Notes: generated by a model from the letters alone, not told the origin. Shown: positions 44,826-56,285, counted from the stretch's first letter. The stretch is 64,000 nt of DNA from Caenorhabditis remanei (GCF_010183535.1 NC_071333.1:3410001-3474000); one strand, 5' to 3'. Numbers and translations are program-made.

Positions 44826-45297
44826 TTTCGCTTTTTGAATAGTTATTTTCCTGCCAGCTAGACCGCCGGGGGGGGGGACATTATGAGTCATAAGAAAATA
44901 AGTCATAGGAATGGCGCCCGGTATAAAATGGGAACGGCGAGGGATCGAAAGTAAACTCAGTAAATGGTAGTGTGATCGTAATTTGGGCATAATTTGTAAT
45001 GATCGACTTCTTGCCACATCCATTAGGGTTGACAAGAAAAAACCTTTTTTTAAGTAAATCTTTTCTATTTCTTTACAAAATAATAAGACAGAAGGTATAA
45101 GGAAAAGGAAGGAAAACAAGATAGTATAGAAAGAAATAGTGGGGGGAAAACGGGATAACTGATGAATTTTTTGGAACAATTGGAATAAGGAGATAAGCAA
45201 TTGAAAATAATTAAGAAGGGGGAGAAGGGGAAGGTAGAGAGCGATATCAGATGAAAAGGATCATAGTCTACTGGTTGATTTATTGAAAAGAGAATCT

Positions 45298-46608
45298 TAA
45301 GACACACTCTCTGTGAAACTCGAGCATGGCGATGTACAGAAAAAAGTCAAACCGGTTTTTATGGGTTGGTATTATGCATAGTGGGTACCTAGACAACTAA
45401 TAACACATTGGTCCATATTTCATTTGGCTCCGCCCCCTACCGTCTAAAACAGCCCCTATGGGAGGTGAAAATTCTAAAAAAAAATCTGAAAGTTTTTTCG
45501 ATTAAATTTTGACGGGAACAAATAGAAAACGTTATTTCAAGCATTTTTTGTGTTTTGACCATATTTTTAGCGCCTCATTTTCACCGAGAAAAAATGTCAT
45601 TTTTGTTAAATTTTCGGGTTTTTTTCAAACTTTTGTTTATAACTCAAAAAACTATCATTTGTTTGAATGAGATCTTTTCATATTCGGAATCTACATGAAA
45701 TTTGAAGTAATATAAGCAGTGTCCGGTCAAAAATCTCGGGGTACCTATTTTTGCTACAGAGCAAAATATGCAATTTTTTGAAAAATTTCAACGTATCCCT
45801 ACTCATGGAGCGAAAATTCAATGTCGCCAAATCGGCTGAGATTTTGTCAGAATATTACACTATATGTTATCTATTTATTCCCAAAATTTCAGCTCATCCG
45901 GTTTGATCCCCGCCACTCGGTGTTGTATGGAATTTTTTTCGGTTGGAACACTGAAAACTGACACACAGATTTTCAAAAAAGCTACGGATCAAACTGGATG
46001 AGCTGAAATTTTGGGAATAAATAGATAACATATAGTGTAGTATTCTGACAAAATTTCAAACGATTTGGCGACATTGAATTTTTGCTCCATGAGTAGGGAT
46101 ACGTTGAAATTTTTCAAAAAATTGCATATTTTGCTCTGTAGCAAAAATAGGTACCCCGAGATTTTTGACCGGACACTGCCTATATTACTTCAAATTTCCT
46201 GTAGATTCCGAATATGAAAAGATCTCATTCAAACAAATGATAGTTTTTTGAGTTATAAACAAAAGTTTGAAAAAAACCCGAAAATTTAACAAAAATGACA
46301 TTTTTTCTCGGTGAAAATGAGGCGCTAAAAATATGGTCAAAACACAAAAAATGCTTGAAATAATGTTTTCTATTTGTTCCCGTCAAAATTTAATCGAAAA
46401 AACTTTCAGATTTTTTTTAGAATTTTCACCTCCCAGAGGGGCTATTTTAGAGGGTAGGGGGCGGAGCCAAATGAAATATGGACCAATGTCTTATTAGTTG
46501 TCTGGGTACTCACTATGCACAATACCAACCCATAAAAACCGGTTTGACTTTTTTCTGTACAGTGGGTAACAGCTCGGAGCTCGAGTTTCACAGAGAATGT
46601 GTCTTAAA
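45298..46608. mobile_element. 1.3-kb near-perfect palindrome with TTAA ends
   Basis: The arms of about 600 bases are almost identical. Left landmarks GACACACTCTCTGTGAAACTCGAG, GTACAGAAAAAAGTCAAACC, ATTTCATTTGGCTCCGCCCC and ATGTCGCCAAATCG are mirrored at 46600 back to 46020. The centre is near 45950. TTAA lies at both outer edges (just before GACACACTC and just after GAATGTGTC), consistent with a TTAA-type target as in piggyBac-like transposition. A 10-20 base mismatch zone between the outer 25 bases and the main arm occurs on both sides. There is no coding capacity. Palindromic TTAA elements are known in Caenorhabditis. Confidence 0.8.
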
Positions 46609-47915
46609 TGCTCTGAAATGTACAGTATTGTAAAACTTCATTTCATAAAAATACAGTTGCGAATTTATCATGAATCAACAAAAATGGAAACGTATTGAAT
46701 TTTGTAAGATCAATTTGCAGCTATCCATTTTTCCGATCTTTGGCGATTGTGCTCCAAGGTTCGATCTAAAAACCGTTTTTATGTGAAGTGACTTCCTAGC
46801 AAGTTATGAGCTTCAGTAGGTAGCTTACATAACAGTACAGTAACAAAAAAAAGTAGCACCGCTTTGAGCGCTCATAATTTCTCAGGGTAACAGCTCATAG
46901 AAAAATTGCTAACTACAAAAATTCAGCCATAAATTTGATGTACCTAGCAATGATAATTTGATAACAGGCTTACCTCAAATAACAAAGCTGCAGACCTACA
47001 AAAAATGCGGAAAAAATATTCTTGGAATTTTTTGAACAGAGCCCAAAGTTTAGTGACCGCAATATTATTTATCAAAGTCAATAAATAAAACAATGAAGAA
47101 GCGTGAGTTAATACCCATCGAAGAGTGAAACATCATTGTTTCTCGCGCCTTCTCTCCTCTCCGAAAATTAATCATCAATTCTCCTTGTTCTCCCCCAGTG
47201 TCAGTGGATGGTGTTGTTCGCAGTTTTATTGTGCGTATCTGGCGGCGCTGAGAGGTGACCACTGATCAAACAAGTCGCGAACGAGAGAGTGAAAAGAGCG
47301 CAGACAGAATAAGAGAGCACAAATAGAAAAAGAGAATGAAGACAATTAAGACGGAGACGCCCTACCCACCCCCCTGTTTGTTCTGCTCCTACCCTCCGTC
47401 GCCACTTTCTCTCATTCACTTTTATTCCCAAAAAAATCAGGGAAGGCGTTTTCTTGTCTTCTCCGATTATTATGGTGCTTTTAAGAAGTTTTACTGAATA
47501 AGCTTCGACAATATTAACTTGTTATTCTGATTATTTTTAAATTCTAACTATTGTTCCACTGTTTCTGTGAATTCTGGCGGCGGATAGATTTTTAAGGTGA
47601 ATTTATATTTATTTTATAACAAGGTAAAATAAAAACAACAGACAAAATACAAAACTTTGGGACATTTTAAAACCGCGACATCTCGAAACCGGTGAAACAC
47701 GATTAAAATTTGTTTTAAAAAAGTTCCTAACTTTTTGCATTTTGTTTTTGGATTTTGGTACAAGTCTGACTATCAGGGTTTGACACCACCGGTGGTAAAT
47801 CTTTGTTTTTTGTTTTCACCTTTTTGGTACCAAATAAGTTTTTAGAAATGACAGTAGAAAATTACAAACTTTGAGAATGTGGCTCGGAGCTACCATATGC
47901 CTCATTGAATCAATA
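46609..47915. other. Intergenic stretch with dispersed repeat words
   Basis: 46790-46930 holds a loose inverted pair (GACTTCCTAGCAAGTTAT / ATAATTTCTCAGGGTAAC) with TAACTACAAAAATTCAG, the same class as 6354-6602. 47750-47835 is a lone diverged unit of the tRNA-like array at 40.3-41.0 kb. A purine-rich stretch lies at 47280-47350. No gene is called. Confidence 0.4.
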
Positions 47916-47919
47916 ATAA

Positions 47920-48749
47920 TTGGGTTTATTATATCAGAAGCTTAGTTTCATTTTTGTAGTTGGTTTTTTTCTGAACAATATTTCCCTGGAGAGTAGGAAT
48001 CAATCAAAACTTCGCCATGTTGCACATTGCACAATTTGTGATACTAAGGCGCACTCTGAAAACACATTGAATTCCACTGAACACTGTGAATGTTACAATC
48101 CTTTTGATATTGTTCCTGTGTTTTTAAGTCTGCCATTTTTCAGATTAATTCGTATGTTCCGGATGTCATAAATGGAACAAAAATCTCAATGAGCTGCATC
48201 TCACCGCAATTCAAAATGCCATTTGCAAAAGAATTTCCTCTTTCAAAATGAATGTTTTCTTAAAAAACTTCAAGAAAGGTCATGGAGTCAATATTGGAGA
48301 AAGGTCAATCGCAACCATTTGGATGAACTGATAATCGAATTTTTCAAAAAATCATGACTTTGAAATGATAATCAAGATGCTTTCCTCCGCAGAGACGACC
48401 ATTCCAGCTGATGTTAGGAATGTTATAAAAAAGTAATAATTTGTATTATCCAGATTTTGTTTTAATTTTAATAATTTTTCAGGATAAAACATTCGGAAAG
48501 GTAGAAACTGCAATCAAAAGAAAACGCGTTCGGGTGGTGAAGAAATCAATTACAGCGGTAGAACTTGCTCCTGGACGTCATCTATCACCAAATCTTGGTC
48601 ACGATTTCTCAACATTCGATAGCTGTTTGTTGCCAGCAATGAATACACCAAACTTGCCGATGAAGGACTCATCACTGTTGTTTTTTCTTTGTGTTCATTT
48701 TATTACCAAGTCACATTTCCCGATGTTAAATGAACGGATTTTCTATTGA
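47920..48749 (+). pseudogene. Broken gene with Cys/His-rich segment, family unknown
   Basis: Coding-like pieces in changing frames: HVAHCTICDTKAHSENTLNS with TEHCECYNPFD (a possible zinc-binding segment); INSYVPDVINGTKISMSCIS after a TTTTTCAG; SWSQYWRKVNRNHLDELIIE; then FEMIIKMLSSAETTIPADVR. The last exon, after TTTTTCAG at 48482, holds DKTFGKVETAIKRKRVRVVK and APGRHLSPNLGHDFSTFDSC and ends at TGA 48747-48749. The pieces cannot be joined without frame changes and one intron would be only 26 bases, so the gene is decayed. No family recognised. Confidence 0.4.
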
Positions 48750-48929
48750 TATTTCGAATGTATTCTTTTTTATATAATGAGTTATTTAAATCTCACATTC
48801 TATCACTCTTTACTGCTAATTTTTTACATCATTTCAATAATTGTGGACATGTCATCAATCCGAATACCTTATAGGTTATCAACTCTTGCTGATTTTTCTT
48901 CAGAAGTACACAATCTTTACTATTAACAA

Positions 48930-49228
48930 ACGCAAACGGCTGTATGTTTGTTTGTCTGTCGCCGATCCTACCGCCCTCCCTACTGGACCGATTTTCTTCG
49001 AATTTGGACCAAAAGATCAGAAATTTTCCCTTAATGATGCCCGTCTCTTTCTTTTTTCAAAATTCTTAAAACTACGATTTCTGGACCAAAAATACTGCTT
49101 TTCAAGCCAAATTCGAAGAGAGAAAAGGGGGAGGCGGTCGGCAAAACCCGTGAAACGTCGGCTGCTTGCTTTCCTCTCCACAGAGCGGCGCCTCTTCAGT
49201 GACGCGTGGATAAAAGGGAACGCGCCGA
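48930..49228. repeat. Unassigned CG-richer stretch
   Basis: A more GC-rich stretch than its surroundings: TGTTTGTCTGTCGCCGATCC, CCGATTTTCTTCGAATTTGG, GCGGCGCCTC. It has the look of the 5' part of a repeated element whose body is the array that follows. A frame is open on each strand but there are no splice signals. Confidence 0.3.
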
Positions 49229-49270
49229 CCGTCCGATCTGGCAAGTTAAGCGACGTTGACTACAGTTAGT
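49229..49270 (+). rRNA. 5S rRNA fragment
   Basis: About 42 bases (CCGTCCGATCTGGCAAGTTA, AGC, ACGTTGA, CAGTTAGT) match the middle of worm 5S rRNA from memory with about three differences. This region covers the A-box part of the internal Pol III promoter. The flanking 5S sequence is absent, and GGTTCGACTCC, a B-box-like word, follows at once. It is a fragment within a repeat, not a working gene. Confidence 0.6.
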
Positions 49271-49339
49271 TGGTTCGACTCCAGACTCCAAAGAAAAGCG
49301 GTTAAATGTAACTTTAACTTTTTCTCTTTGTGGCCAGTG

Positions 49340-49825
49340 CCGTCCGTTCTCAGATTGATTCACTTCATAAAAAGTTATGGGCCGTTTTCTAAAAAGTGAC
49401 GACGTGAAGGAGTTTTTGATATCATCGAATTCAGAAAAATTAGAGGAATCCAAACGTGTCGTCCGTTTTCGGATTGGTCCACGTCATAAAAAGTTATGGG
49501 CCGTTTTCTAAAAAGTGACGACGTGAAGGAGTTTTTGATATCATCGAATTCAGAAAAATTAGAGGAATCCAAACGTGTCGTCCGTTCTCGGATTGATTCA
49601 CTTCATAAAAAGTTATGGACCGTTTTCTAAAAAGTGACGACGTGAAGGAGTTTTTGATATCATCGAATTCAGAAAAATTAGAGGAATCCAAACATGTCGT
49701 CCGTTTTCGGATTGGTCCACGTCATAAAAAGTTATGAGCCGTTTTCTAAAAAGTGACGACGTGAAGGATTTTTTGATATCATCGGATTCAGAAAAACTAG
49801 AGGAATTCAAACGTGTCGTCCGTTT
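49340..49825 (+). repeat. 119-bp tandem array, about 4 units
   Basis: Unit landmarks are CGTGTCGTCCGTTTTCGGAT, TCATAAAAAGTTATGGGCCG, AAGTGACGACGTGAAGGAGT and TTGATATCATCGAATTCAGA. Successive units differ by a few bases and alternate between GATTGATTCACTTCAT and GATTGGTCCACGTCAT, suggesting a 238-bp higher-order unit. Minus-strand open frames with MDSSNFSEFDDIKNS repeat in each unit. The array is followed by a hairpin GTCGCCGTTAGGCGAC at about 49877. Confidence 0.85.
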
Positions 49826-50274
49826 CCGGGTAATTCACTCTAACACCCAGAAGAGTGGTGTTGAGAAGGAGGTTTAGTCGCCGTTAGGCGACGTGAACCG
49901 ACTGGTAGATTGAAATGTGTGTCATTATGCTTTAAAATATTTTTATGCTCTATTTCAACATCTATGAGTACACTCTGTTGTTTTACGACCACAGGTTCGG
50001 CAAAAGAAAAAAAACGAAATCGGTTGAAACTGATTTCTGAGGTGTATAATCTCGAGATGGTTTATTCTAAGTCTTTTATCAATTATCTGATTATTTTCGG
50101 AACAAATTTTTTCTTTGAATTTTTCGTGAAAATTTTTTGCATAAGGGGGGACCCTTATGTTATTTTTGAAAAATCGAAATATCTCAAAATGATCCGATGA
50201 TTTTGTGATGATTTCAATTGGACCTAATAGAACTATTTGCGGAGAATACGAATACGATTGGAAATTTGAGTACT

Positions 50275-51060
50275 TCTAGAGGGATTTTTCGGGAAAAGTT
50301 GGAAAAACATGAAAGTGAAATTCACTTGAACAGTTTATGAGGTGTCTGAGGGGCTGAAAATTTGTGTAGTAGTAGTCAAAAACACTCCTAACATGTTGCG
50401 AAAGTTTCCTAAAGTTATTTGAAAAATTGTAATTTTTATGAATTTTTGGGTGAAAAGTCAATTATTGGTCATATTTTCCTATGATGACGTCATAGGGGAC
50501 TGGTGGCATATTTTTTGTAAACCACTACCATAGGGGTACATATGCTGTGAAAAGAGTTTGGATTGAAACAACTTTTAGCAACTGTGTCAAGAGGAATCCA
50601 AATCTTACAGACAACGCCTCTTAAAACAAACTTTAATGTATGGGAAAGTCAAATATACAACTGAAAAATCATGAGAAAAATTGTTTATTAATCCTCAGTG
50701 AGGTAAAAACACTATAAAACAGGTGTAAAAAAATTCAAAAAATTATTCACAGTAGGGTTTGAACTCGCATCCCTCAGAACCGGAAAAAAAATTGAAAAAA
50801 AAAATTTGAAAAAAATTTTGAAAAAAAATTTTTGAAAAAATTTTTGAAAAAAAATTTTTGAAAAAAAATTTTGAAAAAAAAAATTTTGAAAAAAAAATTT
50901 TTCGCCGACATTCATATACGCCTTTGACTCTCGATATGAATGTGGCCGGCATAGCTCAACTGGTTAGGCTGCCGGCCACCGAACAGAGGATCGGAGGATC
51001 GAACCCCTGAATTGGTGGAACAAGTCAATTCAGAAGTTGGGGGAGTTTTTCCAAGTGGGT
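50275..51060 (-). repeat. Inverted-repeat element, left copy
   Basis: This is the reverse complement of about 52976-54380 without the insert found there. From the right it has the CAACTTCTGAATTGACTTG flank, a tRNA-like segment (50942-51008), a TTCAAAATTTTTTT low-complexity tract (50790-50900), and then the block shared with 8280-8760 (CCTATGACGTCATAGGGGAC, GTGAAATTCACTTGAA). The two copies face each other across about 1.9 kb. Confidence 0.65.
50942..51008 (+). tRNA. tRNA-like sequence (pseudogene), copy 1
   Basis: GCCGGCATAGCTCAACTGG has a good Pol III A box and D-arm (TAGCTCAACTGGTTAG), and GGATCGAACCCC is a B-box/T-arm-like word about 40 bases further on. The region between does not form a clean anticodon arm (CTGCCGGCCACCGAACAGAG) and the acceptor ends do not pair well, so this is a tRNA-derived repeat. 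The inverted second copy is at about 53006-53072. Confidence 0.45.
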
Positions 51061-52215
51061 TCATCTTGAAATACTCTACATTTTTTGGGAAACACATGTA
51101 GTCACCGATTTGTACATAAATTGGGTGGTAAAATCAAGGAAAAGGAGAGAATATAAAAAATGATGAGATGAGTTGACTGATAAGGGAAAAATAGGATGAA
51201 TACAGCAACAGAGATGAGTAGAGTGTGAAATGACTCTTTTGTGTCATAAAACAGAATTTGCTCCTGGGAAGAACGCTTGGAGATAGACGAGTGGAGCGGG
51301 AAGAGAAAAAACTAGATGAAAAACAGGAAAAGAATAACTGACAGTGCAATTGACTCGATGGTGATTTTAAATCATAAAATAGAACCGGCTTTGTTCTTGG
51401 AAAGAGCAGTTGGATAAAGATGAGTTGAACGGGAAGTTGAGGGGGAAGAAAGGAACTGAACAAATGTGAGAGACAGGAAAAAAAAATGACTGTGCATATG
51501 ATGAGATCGGCCAGCTAACTACGCGGTAACCTCAATGGTCATAAAAAACAACCTCCTCTGGAAAATGATCAATATTTTAATTTGAAATGACAGAGAAATG
51601 AGAAGATATTGATTCATGAAGTAGGCGTTGCGGTCGCGCCGCGTGTCTCTATGATATTGTGAGCCATTTGTATGGTCCTGTGCTAAAAGCCTACCGTAAC
51701 ACTAATGGTTCCGTTTACCAGTGTAGCGCTTCTTGTTTTCTAAAAATTGAATGCAATTCTCCGTAAAAACTTTGTTTTTCGATGATTTCTATTTTTCAAA
51801 ACAAGGAAAACTACAGCTGTTCTGGTCAAGACAAAAACCGGGTTACCACCGGGCGCGTAACTTCAGTTACCGCCGGGCGCATAAGTTCTTTCAAACTCGA
51901 TCTTGTTAGCAGAAAAATATATACCAAAATATAGATCTTGGAGAGTTCTATGTCACTGCCCAACTCTTTCGAAATAAAATCACAAGAGAAAGTCGAGCAG
52001 AAAAAGACAAACGAAAAAAAACGAGAGACAGGAAAAGGATGAATGACTGTGCATACGACTCGATTGAGAATGATTTAGGTAATAACAAAGCTCTGCGTCC
52101 TGGTTAGTCGGGAAGGCAGAATGAGATGGAAGATTATCTATGACCTACTTTAGGTGGTGACACATCTGTGTCCTCTGCGTCTCGTCTTGGGTCCTGGGAA
52201 GAGCGCGCACCACTT
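51061..52215. repeat. Degenerate repeat array and MITE fragment
   Basis: Loose units of about 150 bases recur at about 51160, 51310, 51460 and 51990 with GACTGTGCATA-, GATTTTAAATCATAAAA- and GAAAGAGCAGTTGG/GGGAAGAACGCTTGG-type words. 51830-51950 is related to the palindromic element at 11786-12146 (TTCAAACTCG, ATATACCAAAATATAGATCT). 52100-52215 is half of the CTCCTGGGAAGAGCGCGC MITE. No gene. Confidence 0.45.
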
Positions 52216-52403
52216 TCAATTTCAATTCAATTTCAAGCAATTTCAAGCAATTGAAAACTTGAAGAATCTGAAATCGTAGGTCTCGTACTACCGTATTATG
52301 AGAGAACTAAAAACACTCAAAAATGTTGTTTTAGAATTATTTATTCAAAGGAAAAACTCAAAAACACAATACAAAACAAAGCAAAAACAATTAAATCAAT
52401 AAA

Positions 52404-52600
52404 TCAAAGTCCGATCAAATTATCAATTATGTTGGAAAAGTGATTAGTTATTATTTTGTAGCTGACTCTTTGCTCCTTCTTCTTGATCCTCCTCTTCTCA
52501 CAATTCACATACTCAGTCACAGCCATTGTGATCTTGGGGCATCCGAATTCCTTCATTTGAGCCAAGAATCCGTTCAAAAAATCATTCATCAATGGAAGGC
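52404..52600 (-). pseudogene. 3' fragment of the 55.6 kb gene family
   Basis: The frame MNDFLNGFLAQMKEFGCPKI, then TMAVTEYVNCEKRRIKKKEQ to a stop at 52404, corresponds to the C-terminal part of the gene at 55581-56173. The nucleotide similarity continues in the 3' flank (GAAAAACTCAAAAACACAAT, ATCTGAAATCGT). Upstream of 52620 the sequence differs, so only the last exon part was duplicated. This copy keeps a frame that the other has lost, including GCPKITMAVTE. Confidence 0.5.
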
Positions 52601-52975
52601 CTCAGAAAAACAGACCGACTACGTCAACGATCTTTTAACAGGATACACTCAGTGGAAGTTAAACCTGCGTCAATTTTTTTTTGAAAAATTTCAAAATTAC
52701 GCACCCAGTGGGGCTCGAACCAGCATCTCTGAAAACCAAAAAACTGTTCCAAAAACATTTTTATCGATAGGAGTTTTAAGATCACCATTCTGAACCATTA
52801 AAACACGTGCAAAAAAAAATTTCAAAAAATTTGTACTCTGTGGGTTCCGAACCAGTATCCCTTAGAACCCAAAATCTTCTCAAATACAAAAGGGTTTTTT
52901 TCTTCTCCACCTTTATCGCCCATGACGTCCTTTTTCTTTATTCGTTATTTGCTCTCTCCTCCATGGCTCCTCCTT

Positions 52976-54520
52976 CTGAATTGATTTATTCCACCAATTC
53001 AGGGGTTCGATCCTCCGATCCTCCGTTCGGTGGCCGGCAGCCTAACCAGTTGAGCTATGCCGGCCACATTCATATCGAGAGTCAAAGGCGTATATGAATG
53101 TCGGCGAAAAATTTTTCAATTTTTTTTTTCAAAATTTTTTTTCAAAAATTTTTTTGCAAATTTTTGTTTTCAAAAATTTTTTCAAATTTTTTTTTTCAAA
53201 ATTTCTTTCAAATTTTTTTTTCAAAACTTTTTTTCAAAATTTGTTTTTCAAAAAAATTTTTTCAAAAATTTTTTCAAAAATTTTTTTTCAAATTTTCTTT
53301 CAAATTTTTTTTTTCAAATTTTTTTTTTCAAAATTTTTTTCAAAATTTTTTTTTCAAAATTTTTTTCAAATTTTTTTTCCGGTTCTGAGGGATGCGAGTT
53401 CAAACCCTACTGAGAACAATTTTTTGAATTTTTTTACACCTGTTTTATAGTTCAGTTGCAGAGCTGTGCGGAAGTAAAATTTTCAAAAAAGGAAGAAGGA
53501 AGAAGGAAGAAGGAATAACATTTTCAAAAAGAAAGAAGGAAAAAGGAAGAAGGAACGAAAATTTTCAAAAAGGAAGAAGGAAGAAGGAAGAAGGAAGTGA
53601 AAAAAGCCCGGAAGAAGGAAGAAGGAAGTGAAAAAAGCCCGGAAGAAGGAAGAAGGAAGTTGGGTCCGAACCCGGAAGTCGGAAGTTCATTTTGAAAATG
53701 AAAAATTTGAGGAAAAAATTTTCTAGCCATCCCTGAAAACCAATTTTGGCGTTGTTTTGCATACAAAATTCCATTAAAAATCACCAAAACTCCGCTGAAA
53801 TTCCGTCGAAAATTACAAAATTTTTGTGAACTTTTAACGCGGAAGTCGGAAGTGGCGAACAATTTCAACGGAAGAAGGAAGAAGGAAGAAGAAATAAAAT
53901 TTCAAAAAAGGAAGAAGGAAAAAGGAAGAAGGAAGTGAAAAAATGCCCGGAAGAAGGAAGAAGGAAGAAGGAAGAAGGAATTCCGCACAGCTCTGTTCAG
54001 TTGTATATTTGACGTTCCCATACATTAAAGTTTGTTTTAAGCGCGTTGTCTGTAAGATTAGGATTCCTCTTGGCACAGTTGCAAAAAGTGTTTTCAATCC
54101 AAACTCTTTTTACAGCATATATACCCTATGGTAGTGGTTTACAAAAAATATGTCACCAGTCCCCTATGACGTCATCCTAAAAAAATATGCCCCATAATTG
54201 ACTTTTCACCCAAAAATTCACAAAAATTTCAATGTTTCAAATGACTTTAGGAAACTTTCGCAACATGTTAGGAGTGTTTTTGACTACCCCTACACAAATT
54301 TTCAGCTCCTCAGACTCCAAAAACCGTTCAAGTGAATTTCACTTTCAGGTTTTTCCAACTTTTCTCGAAAAATCCCTCTAGAAGTACTCGAATTTCAAAT
54401 CATATTCGTATTTTCCGTAAAAAGTTCTATTAGGTCCAATTAAAATCATCGAAAAACCTTTGCACCATTTTGAGATATTTTGATTTTTTCAAAAATCACA
54501 TAAGGGTCCCCCCTTATGAC
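52976..54520 (+). repeat. Inverted-repeat element, right copy, with an insertion
   Basis: It begins with CCAATTCAGGGGTTCGATCC and the reverse complement of the tRNA-like segment (53006-53072). A TTTTTTCAAAATTTTTT tract of about 290 bases follows (53110-53380), then CCGGTTCTGAGGGATGCGAG, then after the inserted element the block shared with 8280-8760. The tract keeps three frames open with Phe/Lys-rich peptide, which is a composition effect. Confidence 0.65.
53459..53995. mobile_element. hAT-like element with GGAAGAAGG arrays
   Basis: The ends are perfect 15-base inverted repeats (CAGAGCTGTGCGGAA / TTCCGCACAGCTCTG), flanked by an exact 8-bp duplication TTCAGTTG (53451-53458 and 53996-54003). 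The 537-bp body has purine arrays of GGAAGAAGG near both ends and AATTTTGGCGTTGTTTTGCA-like unique sequence in the centre. No transposase. The related element copy at 50275-51060 has TTCAGTTG only once, which gives the empty site. Confidence 0.85.
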
Positions 54521-55260
54521 TGTTAAGGGTGAAAAGTGCAAAAGATGTACATCATTGTTGTGCAAAAACATTAGGGGGGTACCCGCCATTTACCAGAGAA
54601 ATTTCAATTTGAATGCTTTTTTCAGTATACAAAAAGAGCCTGTAAGATAAGAGGTCAGAATTCTAACAAGATATCTATGAAAAAATAAAAGAAATTTTGT
54701 ATTTTTATGATGCATTGTTGATTTTCTAGTAGTAAACGTGCCGTCTTGTCGACTGTCCTTTTCATAAAATTTCTTCAAAAATCATTAATTTTCCATACTT
54801 TGAGATTTCAAACACTCATAACTTCTTCAAAACTGTAAGCAAAGAGTTGAACCTTCGGGAAAAAGTTTTTAAACGTGTTCATGTTTGAAAAAATTAGTTT
54901 TGGTCTGTTTTTTAGACAAAAAAGTTTTCCGATTTTTCATAAGGGGGGACCACATGAAATTTCGGTTAGAAATGGAAAAAAATTTCTCAAAAACGACCAA
55001 AAAAAAGATGATTTAGGCTTCAAAACAACAGAAAACAGTTTTGGTTCGTTTTTGAGAAAAACATTTTTTTCCATTTCTAACCGAAATTTCATGTGGTCCC
55101 CCCTTATGAAAAATCGGAAAAACTTTTTTGTCTGAAAAACAGACCAAAACTGATTTTTTCAAACAAGAACACAATTTAAAAAAAACAGACACCAACTCGA
55201 ATTTTCGAAAATTTCAAACCGCTCTGAAAAAAATTTAACGGGATTATTCATTTTCTTCCT
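54521..55260. repeat. Palindrome at 54880-55175 within a repeat pair
   Basis: The left arm (TTAGTTTTGGTCTGTTTTT, CATAAGGGGGGACCACATGA, GTTAGAAATGGAAAAAA) is mirrored on the right (TTCCATTTCTAAC, TCATGTGGTCCCCCCTTATG, AACAGACCAAAACT). The phrase AAAAGTGC-AAAGATGTACATCA occurs on both sides (54530 and 55270), and a diverged relative is at 59860-60300. No gene. Confidence 0.6.
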
Positions 55261-55580
55261 GTTAAGGGTAAAAAGTGCGAAAGATGTACATCATTGTTGT
55301 GCAAATACTCCCTTGTGAGAGACGATGATAAAAGGCGAATTTCCGTAGGGCGCGGATGGTTCAAACAATCGAAAACTTGAAGAATCTGAAATCGTGGGTC
55401 TCGTTCTACTGTATAATGAGATAACTAAAGACACTCAAAAATCTTGTTTTAAAATTATTTATTCAAAGGAAAAACTCAACAACACAATACAAAACAAAAA
55501 ACAATTAAATCAATAAACCAAAGTCCGATCAAATTATTAATCATGTTGGAAAAGTGATTAGCTATTATGTTGTAGCTGAC

Positions 55581-56173
55581 TCATTGCTCTTCTTTCTTGA
55601 TCCTCCTCTTCTCACAATGGACATGTTCAGTGACAGCCATTGTGACTTTGGGCATCCGATTTCCTTCATTTGAGCCAATAATCCGTCCAAAAAATCATTC
55701 ATCAGTGGAAGAAGTGTCGATTGTTTTGTAATCTCATCCTTCATGCTCTACTTAACCATCAAGCTCAAGCAGGTATCAATTACAATAGATAGCTGGTCCG
55801 CACTGAATTTGTATCCACGAGTCTCCTCGTCCTCTCTGACTAGTCTTATCCATCGGAGAAGTCCACTCAACTCATTGGTTTGGAAACCATTCATTGAAAT
55901 GTCATTGAAGAACGACTCCAGATTGACAAGGAATCGGTTGGTAAGCAGTTTCGGGGTGATCGGCTGGTTCATTGTAACCTAAAACGATGGCTTTGAATAG
56001 TATGTAGATTATCCTTTTGTTTACCTTTGCATCCTAATTATTTCAGTGAGCAGTGGTGGTTTTATTTCCATGGCATTCTTCGTACGAGCCTTAAAGTACA
56101 CAGTGAAATCCGTCTTCGTTGAAAACTGACGTTTGCAAAGATTATTGAACGAGTGGTCGTATCACGTTCCCAA
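55581..56173 (-). pseudogene. Broken gene of an unrecognised local family
   Basis: Exon 56173-56025 contains WERDTTTRSIIFAN and, after a 2-base shift relative to the 62 kb relative, DFTVYFKARTKNAMEIKPP. Exon 55978-55581 contains MNQPITPKLLTNRFLVNLES and TNELSGLLRWIRLVREDEET, a TAG after CLSLMVK, then a frame running MKDEITKQSTLLPLMNDFLD. A 1-base deletion near GCPK shifts to VTMAVTEHVHCEKRRIKKEE and a TGA. Relatives lie at 52404-52600 and 61990-62090. Family unknown. Three lesions make a pseudogene likely. Confidence 0.5.
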
Positions 56174-56285
56174 CTGAAAACTCTATACTATTTTTCTAAA
56201 AAACTATTCAAAAAAACTTACTTTTAAAGACGGAGATACAAGAGAATGAGGGATAACTAGAATTAAAATAGAATCAGAGGGAAAG

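Noticed and set aside
44805..45307. Minus-strand hydrophobic Leu/Phe/Ser-rich frames.
   Set aside because: They translate purine-rich low-complexity DNA on the other strand, without splice sites.
49196..49810. Minus-strand open frames with MDSSNFSEFDDIKNS repeated.
   Set aside because: Each is the same 119-bp tandem unit read in one frame; no gene structure.
50942..51008. Functional tRNA gene.
   Set aside because: A and B boxes are present, but the anticodon arm and acceptor pairing are not, and the same sequence recurs inverted in a repeat.
53057..53450. Three overlapping Phe/Lys-rich open frames.
   Set aside because: They come from the TTTTTTCAAAATTTTTT tract, which has no stop codons in those frames; composition artefact.
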